The notes: generated from the sequence alone by a model not told the origin. Positions 45,097-56,709 are shown, numbered from the stretch's first letter. The stretch: DNA of 64,000 nt from Halichondria panicea (GCF_963675165.1 NC_087383.1:5114979-5178978); one strand, 5' to 3'. Numbers and translations are program-made.

Positions 45097-45314
45097 TGTA
45101 ACGATCCTTACCTATACTCGTTATGTTATTCTATTAATAGCTATAGGTTAGTCTATTAATAGCAGCACGTGTATTGTGCTAAATATACGTTATGATTGAA
45201 TATATCATCTCTGCTTTGGATGCCTGTGTCTATGACTATATTATATGAACATTGACTTACATTGAACAGTATACTAGGTAGTTTGGCTAACTGGTGCCGT
45301 AGTCCTGCGTGACA
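45097..45314 (+). repeat. 3' LTR, 218 bases
   Basis: Same length as the 5' LTR with one difference; followed by CTCA, the target duplication. Confidence 0.95.
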
Positions 45315-45593
45315 CTCATGCCAGGAAAATATCCCTGCTTGAAATACGAAAAAATGTACTCAAAAAACATGAGAGGCTACACAGCAGACGATAGCAAAAC
45401 AGCCCAACAACCGGCTTGGAGACACTTCTTCCTCGACAGAGGTAGGGCTATTTATTAATTACATTAGCTCTATTAAATAATAACACCAGGAGTACACGTG
45501 AGAGTAAGCCCATTGTCTGTCATACCCACATGACTGGTGTCATACCCACATCCATTGCATGGCTCTACTAATTGGTTGTGTATTCCTCTTCTG

Positions 45594-46078
45594 TTAGCTC
45601 AGGAAATCCCCATTCATATCCTCAGAAAAAGCCCGCCTCAACTTTTTTGTTCCAATGAAATCATCGTATTGAAGGTGTAGGTAGAATTGTTTTTTGGTCA
45701 ATAATTTCATCCCATGCTTTCCTAGCAGTTTGCTCGATGTCTGGTAGCTTTCTTTCTGGCCCATTACTGTGGTATTCGTTGTCGTTCTTGCTATCGTTAA
45801 ATAGGTACGCTTCATCATTTTCAGTCCACCAAATGTTGTTCCCATGCTTGAGAAATATGCTGATTCTTTCTAAATGAGCTTTGTAGGCGCTCTGCTACAA
45901 ATTCCTTTGAAATAGCTGTGCCATTATATGGTGGTACCTTGGATGCCACTCTAGTGACAATCGTGTTTTGTTTAGCAGCTAGTGGTTTGTGGCCTGACAT
46001 TTTTTGCCTTGCTTGAATAGATGCCTTGCTTGAATAGATGCCTTGCTTAAATAGAGAGCAAAATAGTTGGTAAAACAT
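45594..46078 (-). pseudogene. hypothetical frames on minus
   Basis: Two consecutive minus-strand frames: 46078-45821 with KMSGHKPLAAKQNTIVTRVA and SKEFVAERLQSSFRK, and 45845-45594. In 45845-45690 a second frame (WWTENDEAYLFNDSKNDNEY) looks equally coding-like, so the true frame is unclear. A 17-base-period repeat (TGCCTTGCTTGAATAGA from 46005, 2.6 units) lies at the start. No family recognised. Confidence 0.25.
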
Positions 46079-48895
46079 TCTCCACCTTTCTGTTTGTAGC
46101 TCGTAAGCTTATCCGTTTTGCCTGGCCTTTCTGCATTAAATTAACCGATGACAAGCTCACAATTTGATATTGCACAGGTGCGTGAATAGCCATTGCATGG
46201 AAATCCATTGAAATTCACTAGCACATTTATATAATTATATAATTATATCGCAGTAATAATTATATCGCAGTACAAAATTGTCAGGTTTCCTTTGCTTGGT
46301 TCTTGGCTTGGTTCTTGACAGTGTACTAGCTAAACAAGCTGAGCTCTGTGTGAACCATAATTATGTTCAAGTGAACGATCACCACAATATTAAATTAATG
46401 TAAGTGCTCTAGTAAGTGCTCTATGCTGTAATTACAGCGCCAACTCTGACTGAATGCCAGTCCTCCAACGATGTGATGTCAGGCCCAAGGCTTTTCTTTT
46501 ATTATGCACATGCATCTGCTGTAAATTACAGAGACAAAAAATCAAACCGTACACAGTTGGTCCAGTGCGCTATAATACTGTGCGCTTAAGCGCCACCGTA
46601 ATAAGTTTGTGTAAAAATGATTTAGTTTACTCAGTTTGAGCCAAACTTTGATAGAGTATCCTAAGTACTTTTTTTTGTCTAAGTCAGTTGAGTTTAAGTA
46701 GATGTGACCTTAGCCTCCTTCTCAAGGCCTAAACAATTAGGCCTGCTACTGACTGCTTGCGCATGCGTCAAATTATTGGATAATATTCCCGTAATGTTTC
46801 CATTAAACTGAATTTTTACCCGAATTATATCCTGAATAACATATACAGACAAAGAATACTCTTCATAAAGTCAGACACAGAGCTATATAGCTAGCTAGCT
46901 AGAGACAGAGCTGTATTGGTTACAGCAGCAATTTCTTTCTGATAGAGTCCACTTTCACCAAGGTTAGTGTCAGATGGGCGTGGCCTATCCATATAGGCTA
47001 TTGTCAGCCTTCCCCTCCGTTCAGAGGATTGTTATCCACACGGTTGCAGGCTGTGAGTCCTTTGTTAACATAGTAGGCTAAGGGTAGCTATTAGAATGCT
47101 ATCACACGGGCTACAATCACACTTCTATCCACTTTCTTCAATCCACTTCCGTTCGTTGTGACGTCATTGTTTTACTGAGCAAAATACAATGGTATCCGAA
47201 TTACCCACTTTCTGGGTAATAGGTGGCGCATGCGCAAACAGTCGATACCAGGCCCTCTCTTAGCGGCCTGGAATCGAGGCTAATGTGACCTTTGCTTGTT
47301 CATCATTCGTTCATTCGTTCGTGGTTAATTCATTATGTCTGGCGCAAGGTGGTATTCAATAGATCGAGGAGATGTAGATAGCTTAGGTTTGCAGGTTAAT
47401 TGTTATTTCATATCCGTGTCTATACATATACAGTACTACGAGAGGACAAGAGTCAAGATGATCGTTAATAATAAATAATGTTGGTAATGTTGGTTGACTC
47501 AAGATTGACAAAAAAGAGTAAATAGCAACAAAACACTGCATCTCTTATTAATTATTGAGCTTAGAAGATGACAGAAGCAAGCTTTGTACCATATCATCGA
47601 GAGGAGCACACCCTCCTGTATGCTCCCCTGCATTTAGATGTACTGTGTATGAACTTCATTATAAAGCTGCTGCTGACTAGATCTAGATCTAAAAGGCAGC
47701 TAGCCATAGATCTATTCATGCACTTAATTTTAATATGATAATTTATAAGCGTATGAGAGCTTACATCTCCTCTGCAGCAGTTGGGTCCTTTGAGCTATGC
47801 TGGACTGGGACCAGCGAAAACGAAGCTAATCAATTGTGCAGTAAAAATCTATATACAGGCCTAACAGTGGGATCAATGAAAAGTAAGTTATTAGCAGCCT
47901 TTACATGCAAAATATTAAGCTGAACAAGTGAAAATCCTGATCCAGCTTTGAACTAACTACTGCACTAAACTCAAACTAGCTCTGGAATTTGAGCTAAAGC
48001 AGCAAAACTGCGTAAAAATCATTTGGTGGTTTCTGTGGTGAACGGATCATGTGCGCTTGATAATCACACACCTTGGACTGTATGATACATGTTTGTGCAA
48101 GAGGAGACCCTTTACCAGACACTACAAAAGAAAAGGGATCAGAGGGATCAGAGGGTTGCAACTTATAATGGAAAGGGTTTGTCCATGGAGATTTCTTTTG
48201 AATGAGTGTGGTTCTCTTGGTTCATGGTTTAATTAGAATCAAACCCCTCAAGTGTAACTAATTCAACAAGGTTTTATGGATAATAACATACTTATGTACT
48301 ACTTACGTGCTATAACTAGTGCTATAACTACTTATAACTACGTATACAGTTGAAATCACATGCACAACTGCGGATTTGTTGCAGAAAAATCACTCTTACT
48401 GTCTTACCCGCTTGTTTTCTGTGGGCTGTAGCTCCTCTCCTGAGCTTAAAACGCATGCAGTCTTGCATAAATAGATCAAGCACAAGCACATGGCCGATCC
48501 ACTTTTTTTTAAGAAACAGGTGTGACTATACATACTTATTAAAGACACTGATTAGTGGAAGGCATGCTGCACATACAGACCTGATTTTGTTTGATTCTCT
48601 TCCTTTAGATGCTAATAATTAAAGACCTAAACATGTACAGTTGGACTTACATGACTTCTGGATTATGAGTGAATCACCAAACTCTATACCATCATCAGTA
48701 CTCTTGATCTTTTGATCTTCTTGTTGTCTGATCGTGATCTGATCGTGGTGTGCATCCCGTTATTCTTTTCCGTGCTCCAGCAGAATAGAAAAGAATCCGA
48801 CGTTGCCCTATGCAAACAACAGGTGTATACTGTATTGCAATGGCAATGGATCGAGACACTCTTGATCGATATTTATTACACCATCGTCAATAACA
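46079..48895. other. long stretch without a supported gene
   Basis: AT-rich, with TATAATTATA palindromes near 46229-46262, a GCTAGCTAGCTAG patch near 46890 and a palindrome ATTACCCACTTTCTGGGTAAT at about 47200-47220. A short MSGARWYSIDRGDVDSLGLQ frame from ATG 47335 ends at a GT (about 47395) and could be a lone first exon; nothing downstream confirms it. Confidence 0.35.
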
Positions 48896-48899
48896 ACTT

Positions 48900-49425
48900 G
48901 CTGGGATGCCACCAAAGTCACCGAAGGTTGTTTGTGAAAAAGGTGCCCACTATCATAATTATGCTTGCAGCTGGAGCCTTATCTTTGATCGAGTAAAACT
49001 TAACCAGAACTTAGAGAAGTCCCCTTCTATGAAAGAAGGGCTGGATGGACACAGGTCTATTTCGGGACTGGTTTATGGAGCACATATGTAACAAGGAAGC
49101 GGCCTGTCTTGCTGATGGACACTCGTCCCACTTAGGTTGGCTGCAAAAGAACAAGTCATCCTATCGTTCTCCCTCCTAACACAACCCAACCCAATGTTGT
49201 CAGCCATTGGATAAGAGTGTCTTTTCTTCTCTGAAATCATGCCATGATTATGACAGAAAACTCTTGTGAGACATGGGATAGCTATCAAGAGCGGTTTCAG
49301 AGTAACTGGGGTGTGTCCCTTCGATAAATCAGCAATTACTCTTCCTGAAGAGAAGTTTCAACCCGGAGCACTGACTGGGCTCTCCTATATACCATGTCCA
49401 ATACCATGTCCATTGCGGCTCATCT
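48900..49425 (+). pseudogene. pogo/Tigger-like transposase remnant, C-terminal half
   Basis: Blocks in family order: GMPPKSPKVVCEKGAHY (about 48903-48955), then SGWMDTGLF-like GWMDTGLFRDWFMEHI (about 49040-49090), LADGHSSHLGWL (second catalytic Asp region, D-G-H-S-S-H, about 49110-49150), HNPTQCCQPLDKSVFSSLKS (third catalytic block, about 49175-49240), and GVCPFDKSAITLPEEKFQPG (about 49310-49365), the C-terminal G-[IV]-x-P-F box of pogo/jerky-type proteins. Stops at about 49175, 49265, 49275 and 49305 show it is dead. Complements the N-terminal remnant at 5.8-6.3 kb but is a separate copy. Confidence 0.7.
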
Positions 49426-50435
49426 GACAGTGATGCTGATTCAAAAGCTGCACGCTTAAACTATTATTTTGTCCTCCTAACACTAGAACCCATGCAACCC
49501 ATGCAAACCCATGCAACAAAAAATGAGAAATCATGTCGAAAAAATTTGACATCTAATGTCCGACATAGAAACGGCTAAAAAACACGCAGAAAGAGAAAAA
49601 AAGTGAAAAAAGTGAAGATCAAGCTGATGACTAATCGTCGAGTAAGTGTCTTAAAACTATCTGGTTTATGCGAGTACTGTCACTGGTGACTAGAGACTGC
49701 TAACGAGTCGTCGCAAGAGTAAGTGTCTTAAAACTATCTCTAATTATTGTTCACAAAACGAAGTGTTTTGTGCATTAATGTTATCTGTTATCAACGTACA
49801 ATATCAAGACGGGTTGGGTTGTTCACCATAGCAATGGCAACATATCTTTGTGCCGGAATTATAAACGGCAACTCAGATCATCTAAATGTTGTTTTGAAAC
49901 GAAATGTTTAACGAAGTTTTCAAGTAGCGTACCCGTGTATCGGAGAGGATTGGACACACGCTTAGCTTCAACCTTTGCCCTGTTCTGCCTTTGCAGGATG
50001 AATGGTGTGTTTTGACCACATAGGCTCTGCCCAACGATGTTCTCCAGGATGAAGATAGATGTGCTGTCAATGTGAGACTTGTCTAGTAAATTAATGTAAT
50101 AATGGACTAATGGGATGTGCCAACAGTTGTAAACCTGCTTAGCATAGACTCTATTTGCATTCAATTAGGATAATGTGTATAATTATATGTACATAGTCTA
50201 GGTGTGGGACATGAATGTGCATTCTTCTTGCTGTAAGTGTATTCTCTTTTAGAATAAGAACTAATTATAGAATAAGAAAGGTATGTACAGTTATGCATGA
50301 ATTAGCTACGTATACACATAATTATAGACTGTGTGCAGTAATCACGATCATAGTGAGTGTCAAGTGAATTCTCATTCTGTTTTGCGACATCCCTGAGCTG
50401 ACGCATAACTCTAGGCAGAGTAATTATAATCCCCA
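49426..50435. other. no supported gene
   Basis: Contains a CCCATGCAA reiteration near 49489-49520 and two GTAAGTGTCTTAAAACTATC copies (about 49642 and 49719) that look like a duplicated donor region. A 101-codon minus frame (50164-49859, NANRVYAKQVYNCWHIPLVH) has no recognised motif. Confidence 0.3.
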
Positions 50436-50439
50436 TCCC

Positions 50440-50690
50440 CACAGTCACAGATGTCTCAGATACGGAGCCTGCTAAACAGAGTAAGTATTAGTACCCATAT
50501 GTAGAGAGTACGGTCACAGATGACTCAGATACCAGATGACTCAGATACGGAGCCTGCTAAACAGAAACGAGATCGTTGAATCTAACTAATTGGTACCCTT
50601 GTTTATTAATATGTGGAGAGTACCGTCACAGATGACTCAGATACGGAGCCTGCTAAACAGAGACGAGGTCGAGTAAGTGTCTGAATCTAA
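50440..50690 (+). repeat. triplicated exon-like unit
   Basis: GACTCAGATACGGAGCCTGC, followed by TAAACAGA, recurs at about 50454, 50534 and 50635, each time close after a TCACAG acceptor-like site. Two copies continue into ACGAGGTCGAGTAAGTGTC-like donor sequence. Each unit would encode about a dozen residues of DDSDTEPAKQ type. The units are roughly 80-100 bases apart and share GTACCCTTGTTTA-like introns. A fourth partial doublet (CAGATGACTCAGATAC, 16 bases) is at about 50516-50547. Confidence 0.6.
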
Positions 50691-51121
50691 GTAAATAATA
50701 TTATTGGCACCCTTGTTTAGTAATTGATAGTCGATCTTTTTGCGTACATGTATGAGGATTAGGCTGAGTATACTACATAGCTACGTTTCTCGTGAACTTC
50801 TCCTGTGTCTATTATAACTTATAGTAAAGAGTTTGTCACGTAACTACTGTAACTTTGAATGCCAGAGTTCCGTTATCTGACGAGCCCATCGTCGTATCGG
50901 TCCCACGCTCCCTCTCAAGTAGGTGGGAGCATTTCTGCCAATGAGGAGGTCTCTACGCGTACAATAGGAGTAGGTTCTTCAATGTGCTTGTGTGTATTAC
51001 GTACGTACGTACTACTGCTATGTTACCTTCGGCTTGTATATATACTAGGGTGACACAAGGTGTCATGGGGCGAGCGTGTTAGCTGTCTTTCTTGATCACT
51101 CTGTCTTCGAAGCCTTTTTGT

Positions 51122-51245
51122 TTACGTTTGGCTAGCTGACGTCTTTCTCTTCAGCTGTTTCTTGGGCTCTTGCTCCCTCCTTATTCGAAGTCTTTCTTGT
51201 TTGCGTTCGTTGTCAGGATTCATTTTATGCAACTTTTTCAGTTGT
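51122..51245 (-). CDS. possible terminal exon, basic
   Basis: Minus frame HAVLVAQLKKLHKMNPDNER followed by RLRIRREQEPKKQLKRK and a stop, preceded by a TTTTTAG acceptor-like site near 51268. Strongly basic, helix-prone. No family recognised. Confidence 0.3.
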
Positions 51246-51662
51246 GCAACAAGGACCGCGTGTCTAAAAACCGCCATACATACATACACGCCATACATAC
51301 ATACAGAACATACAGAGAAATTTTCTACCGTCGTCACTAAGTCGCCCCAATTATTGCAGGTGTACAAATTATTGCAGGTGTACCCCCAAAGCAGGTACGC
51401 ACTGCATTTCTACTCAATGGAATCACGTTCTGCTTGAGAACACTTGGGTCAACCGTTGCTTTGCTGTCGAGTTCTTATCAACAAGTTGGTACGTCCATGG
51501 ACATGAATTGCCAGACGGCTGGTGTGAAGCCAATAATGAGTGGAAGCCTGGCCAATTAAGTTCATCAAACGAATAATTATAGCTATAGATATTTTTACTT
51601 TTTATCTCGCCCTTTTTTCTACTAAATTATCACTGCCCGACTCACTATCCGACTCACTATAA

Positions 51663-51805
51663 TGATTTACTACCGTCGGATTCTTATGAAAAAATGCCTA
51701 GCAACCATAATTATACCAATAGAATGCCAAGGAATAAAATGGTGCAACATGTGTTGCCATAACAACCACGGTCACCCGTTTTTATCAGTTTTTATCATTT
51801 TAAAT
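51663..51805 (+). repeat. dispersed repeat, copy 2
   Basis: Matches the reverse complement of 4766-4932 (see there). Preceded by a 12-base doublet (CCGACTCACTAT) at about 51636-51659. Confidence 0.75.
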
Positions 51806-52129
51806 ACTCGGCGATAAAATCCAAAAACCTATCATATGATATGTGACAGGGCCCCCTTAACGCGGGTATACCCGAGGCGTTCTCTAAGCTTCAAAATGAT
51901 ACCAAGATCGGCCGGCATTATTATAACATGTAACATTCATTACTACATTATAGTTACGGGTAAACTTGTTAGTGGGGGTGGAAGTTGCTATTGGTTTCTT
52001 GGGCATACAGAATTAAGGATTTTGACATGTTATTGTACATAGTTTTATGTATTCATACAAGTGCAGCATAATAATATTATAAAGGCCCTTCAGATGGTTA
52101 CACTTCGTTTTATCCATTTGTTTCTATAT

Positions 52130-53810
52130 GGCATGCTTGGAACTTGGATCATGTGACCCTAGTGAAAATGCTTGTAAGACTAAGCATAATTTATTGCAAG
52201 CGATTCTTGCAGGTATTTGAAACCAATTTCCAATTTCCTGTAATATATTGTAGTAAGCAGTTTCTTTTGGTCGTGCTCAGGAAATTTGATCTTGACAAAT
52301 TCTGCAATTAAAGATACCAATTAATGACTTTGAATGTACTCAATAAATAAAATACTATACTTAACTTACCCAGTAGGAGATTAATTTTGGTCTTGTCTAA
52401 GAGTGGCTTTAGAGATTTGTGCTCATGTGCCTTGTGAACAAGCGACTCTCGTTGCTCAGCCTTTGAAAACGTAAGTGCCTCCCATATGCAATGGCATCTT
52501 TTGACAAAATTTGAAGGAGGTTGACGTCGTTATACTATACAAAAGAGCGGGGAGTTAACACCTATAGATTATATAATTATACACTTTACAGTGGTGCCCA
52601 CCTTTATGAAGGCTCATTCTCAGAATTGGAGCATTCGCTTATTTACGACCTTACAAAAAGATGCATGTATACATACAGACAACATACAATAAAAATTAAG
52701 TTACCATGTACTGTGGTTCATCCTTAATACGGGTGACCACTTCTGATGGTATACACTTCGCTTCGAGCCTATCCAATTTTTTGTCTATTCCATTCATTTT
52801 CTTTAAAATCATCTGCGAGGCAAATAATTATCACAATGTCCTGTAGTAAATCTTTTGAAGAGTACGATGTGCTGGTTAGCTGTAAAGGATGGATACACAA
52901 TATTATTAATGATTACACGTAAGTACATGTATAATAATTATGGGTACATACAGACCTCTTTAAGTGCATTCTCTGGTTAGCTGCAAGTACAAAATAAGTA
53001 TAATGCACTGTGTACTCAAGTAAAATGCACAATTAATAATTAATAATTGTCTTGTGCGTTAATTAGTATACCTCTTTTTTTGCCTGAATCATCGCTTTCT
53101 CTTCTCTTCTCTTCCTTTAACATCGCTTTTTTTCGCATTTTCTCATTTTATCTTCTCTTCTTCCTTCTCCTTCTCCCTTTCTTGTTCCTCCTTTCTTGTT
53201 CCTCCTCTTCTCTTTCTTGCTCCCATCTCCTCTCCTCTCTTTCTTGCTCCTCCTCTTCTCGTCTCATCTCTTCTCTCTTGGTAAATAATATATTATTTAT
53301 AGACTCTATAACAAACAAATACTTCACTTACCATTGACTCCTCGTCGGAGCTTCTGAAGCACTGTCTCTTCGACTTTACGGGGTATGGGTCTTCACATCA
53401 CTTTCCTCAATCCTTGTCTTTCAGCCTTATTTTTTTCCGGGATTACAGTAACTTCGTAGTGGACTCCTTTTTCAAGCAACAGAAGCTGGCTTCCATTGTA
53501 TATGTCCGCTTTGCTGAACTCGCCACTGTCTTTGCTGAGCTTAGATGCTTAGATGCTTTCACTTTCAGATTTTCTCCCGTTTGGTTACAGGCCACTGTCA
53601 CATCACCTACATGATTATACTACATGATTATAGCGATTGAAAAATATATGCTGGGTACAATTGCAGTCTACAAGGGAAATATCTAGGGTTATATCCTACA
53701 TAATGTTTAACCTCACATGATTCTAGATCTAGTAGATTTGTAACATCTGTCTCGATGCTTAGTCCTGGGTACTTAGGGTTAGGTTTTCTTGCTCTTTTTG
53801 CCATGGTAAA
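52130..53810 (-). CDS. uncharacterised multi-exon coiled-coil gene
   Basis: Minus strand. ATG at about 53804 opens MAKRARKPNPKYPGLSIETD, with LLDLESCE at a GTTAAA donor. A second exon (about 53610-53340) holds QLLLLEKGVHYEVTVIPEKN, with at least one frame change beside an AAGCATCT doublet. A strongly Glu/Arg/Lys exon (about 53285-53090, KREEMRREEEEQEREERRWE) is a long coiled coil. Further exons read KKMNGIDKKLDRLEAKCIPS with VVTRIKDEP (about 52815-52705), AEQRESLVHKAHEHKSLKPL with LDKTKINLLLG (about 52462-52372), and FVKIKFPEHDQKKLLTTIYY with FKYLQESLAINYA and a stop (about 52310-52180). GT/AG signals flank the last three. No known domain is recognised; function unknown. Some exons may be missed. 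Confidence 0.45.
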
Positions 53811-54017
53811 CTTAATTAGACTGCACTGGAGCTGAGACTGTACTGGAGCTGGCTAGCTGGGCTTCTTTTAAGAAACCACATGGACTTGAAGTGAGAAAAA
53901 TTCAAACTAACCAATGAGAAGTCAGATCAGCTGGTCATTAATGAAATTCCGAATATTAGCACCTTGCCTTTACACTATGTAGCTACTTAGTTCTACAAAG
54001 ACAGTTAGTGAAGAAAG

Positions 54018-56623
54018 ATGGAAGAACCCCCAGTCAAGAAGAGGAGAGGACCTTACCATAGATATATACATGACCATGAATTCCCTGTTCCTAAAACAAC
54101 TGAGTGGAGAATGTGGAGAATGAGCAAAGTCCATTCAGAGAGGTAATTAAAAAACCACCTTACATATGCATGCATGATATCATTATTATGTAGGTGCATT
54201 GATGAGAGTGATTGTGGTGGCTGTGGTCTACCTGGCAATGATGATAGTCTGCGTCTGCTTGGTAGCGATGATGATTTTTTGTCTCGTGGTGGTGGTGGCG
54301 GTGATGACGATGGTAGCTATAGCCTGCCTGGCAGCGATGATACTTTGTCTGATAGTCTGTCTGGTAGCTGTGGTGGTGATGGTGGTGATAGTCTGTCTAA
54401 TGGTGATCTGTCCGATGGTGGCGATGATGGTGGTGGTGATAGTAGCGATGGTGGTGATGATAGTCTGTCTGGTAGCGATGATGGAGATCTGGTGATGACA
54501 GCGATCAAGAGTAAGTTTTCAGTGAACCAATTTTGGCATTGTTTTATTATTAGCATTGTTTTATTATTATTTTATTGTTTGCAGAACAGACGATGACGAC
54601 GGTGATATAGAAGAAGATTTGGCTCAACCAATATACCCTGGTGCTCGAGTGACGCTCCTCGGAGCCTACTGCTTGCTAATGGCGAATGAGCTTCCATTCT
54701 CAACGATGGTCCTACAATTACTTTGCCCTATGGGAAATTTGCTACCAACAACGAAGTACCAGCTGCTCAAGTTTTCTCGTCAATCTACGAGTAAACACGA
54801 ACGAATCGATTTCTATCGGTCCTGTGGTTTGGAGCGTGAAAGGAACAAGCGATGCTCATCGACAAGTTGTAGCAAGACGGAACCAGACACAATGATAATT
54901 GTTTCTCCAGAACGAGCTCTCACAAGTATAATATCAGGTAGAGTTAAATAATAATTGAGTGGGGTGATACAGAGTGGGGTGATACAAAATAATTAAAATG
55001 ATTATTGCTGTATAATAAATATGTTTTATACAGGGAACTGGGCGAAGGTTAAAACCCATTCGAAAACAAGAAAAGGGATCATTGAAGTTGCTTTCAACAC
55101 CGATGGAATATCACCTTTCAAATCTTCTCGCTTATCAGTTTGGCCTCTTTTCGTTTCAGTTCTCAACTTACCACCATATCTTCGTTGTCTCAAGCATAAC
55201 ATTGTTACTTATATTTTTTGGGTCGCTACATCAAAACCCCCCATGAATTGTTTTCTGAGGAAATTCAAAAAGATGATTGACAAACTCAATGCGACAGGAC
55301 TTAAGACTACAGGTACAAAAACATTCTCAATCAAACCGTTATATGGTGTGTTCGATATGATTGCAAAGGCCCCATTAATGAATATGAACCAACATAATGG
55401 GAAATATGGTTGTCCCTCATGTTTGCATCCTGGTTTACGCTTAGGCCACACACAGACATATCCTCCGGGTGACTTTACCGAACAGTCCTTTGAGAACGCT
55501 GCGGCAAAAGCTGAAAGAATTTCCTCCGTAGTTGATGGAATTAAAGGCAAAACAGTTTTATCCAAAATTATAGACATAGCTACTTGGAGTACCCATTGAC
55601 TACATGCACTGTGTTTTGGAAGGTGTTACAAAAAGACTCCTAGACAATTGGGTATCAGCTTCATTCAGGCCGTTTTTCTTGAATCTCAACAAGCGAAAAC
55701 TTCAAGAAATTGACGCAAGCCTTACCAATCAAAGTCCCCCGCACGATTTTTCACGAGCTCCAAGATCCATTGAAAAACATAGGAAACATTGGAAAGCTAG
55801 TGAGTACGCTGCTTTTTTACTCATTACCGTTGCTGATTGGTTTTCTACCCCCTCTATATATTCACCACTTTGCTCTATTGGTATGCGCTATCCACACTCT
55901 ACTTCAACCTAAACTATCGATTGCTAAGATAAACGCGGCGGAAATGATGTTGAGAGATTTTGTAAAGTTTATCCCTGAATTGTATGGACCAAAGGAGGGT
56001 ACTCTGAATTCTCATATGCTGATACATTTAGCTGCACATGCACGGATTTGGGGTCCGCTGTGGACATTTTCTGCATTTGACTATGAACACAAAAATGGCT
56101 ATCTGATGGGGCACGTCCATTCACCTCATAAAGTTGCTGAGCAGATCCAATTCTCGTTGCAATTAAACCAAACAATTGATTCTTTACACAAAAGGAAATC
56201 GAGTCGGATAGTGATGTGTTGTCATTTTTGGGCATACTCTCCCCAAACAACTCCCCAAACAAGACCGGTAAAAAATTGTTTGATGGCACCTATACTGTGG
56301 GAAATGTGACCACAATAAAAATCAGGACTGAACTGAAATCCACGATAACTGATTTGATAGGCACTTGTCCAGAAGAAGCATTCACTTTCTCTCGTGTTTA
56401 TCACCAAGGAACAATGTTGCACTCAAGTCAATACGGTCACAGCGATAGTAAAAGGAATAGTACAACATGTTTCTACTTTGTTAATGGAATTGAACATTTT
56501 GGTACCGTTAACTACTTCTACCACATTAACTCTCAGCCGATTGCTGTTATTAAACCATATGAAATCAGGCTCCTTGCTGGCAAGTATCTGGCAGAGAAAT
56601 TTTCGAACAATATGCGATGTTAG
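54018..56623 (+). pseudogene. EnSpm-type transposase, second family
   Basis: Exon 1 (54018-54142) starts MEEPPVKKRRGPYHRYIHDH. Exon 2 (54194-54510) is Asp/Gly/Ser low complexity. Exon 3 (54585-54937) has LAQPIYPGARVTLLGAYCLL and a Cys motif (RCSSTSC). Exon 4 starts at 55034: GIIEVAFNTDGISPFKSSRL, KPPMNCFLRKFKKMIDKL, NMNQHNGKYGCPSCLHPG, then DYMHCVLEGVTKRLLDNW (catalytic-type DYMH box, about 55598-55650). Next come YSLPLLIGFLPPLYIHHF and LNSHMLIHLAAHARIWGPLW, and the C-terminal TFSRVYHQGTMLHSSQYGHS ends at a TAG at 56621-56623. Good GT/AG introns separate the exons. Frame changes occur near 55580, in a T run near 55812 and near 56205. It differs clearly from the TNP2-type copy at 34-37 kb. Terminal repeats were not found. 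Confidence 0.75.
54194..54500 (+). repeat. GATGATGG-rich low-complexity exon
   Basis: Irregular repeats of (G)GTGATGAT and GTCTGTCTGGTAGC encode an Asp/Ser/Gly-rich acidic stretch. The +1 frame is also open and would be hydrophobic, but only the acidic frame joins both neighbouring exons. Confidence 0.6.
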
Positions 56624-56709
56624 ACCTACTCAGCTCGTTCATCATTCAAGTTGACCGTCATCAAAGATCCCCTATGTTGGCCATTAAATTAGAGTCAATT
56701 ATTAGTAAC

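Larger units (their letters stand above)
39274..45318 (+). mobile_element. Ty3/gypsy LTR retrotransposon, full length, CTCA TSD
   Basis: The element is 39278-45314 (6,037 bases). The two 218-base LTRs start TGTAACG, end CTGCGTGACA and differ at one position by eye. CTCA flanks both sides (39274-39277 and 45315-45318). Internal landmarks are complete and ordered: primer site after the left LTR, gag with zinc knuckle, protease, reverse transcriptase, RNase H, integrase, and a G-rich polypurine tract before the right LTR. Protease-RT-RH-integrase order is the Ty3/gypsy signature; no envelope gene is seen. Despite its youth the coding region is broken about ten times, mostly at tandem duplications of 4-17 bases or single-base indels. 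Confidence 0.95.

Noticed and set aside
47200-47220. Palindrome ATTACCCACTTTCTGGGTAAT as a terminator or operator
   Set aside because: No gene or mobile element end nearby gives it a role; could be chance in AT-rich DNA.
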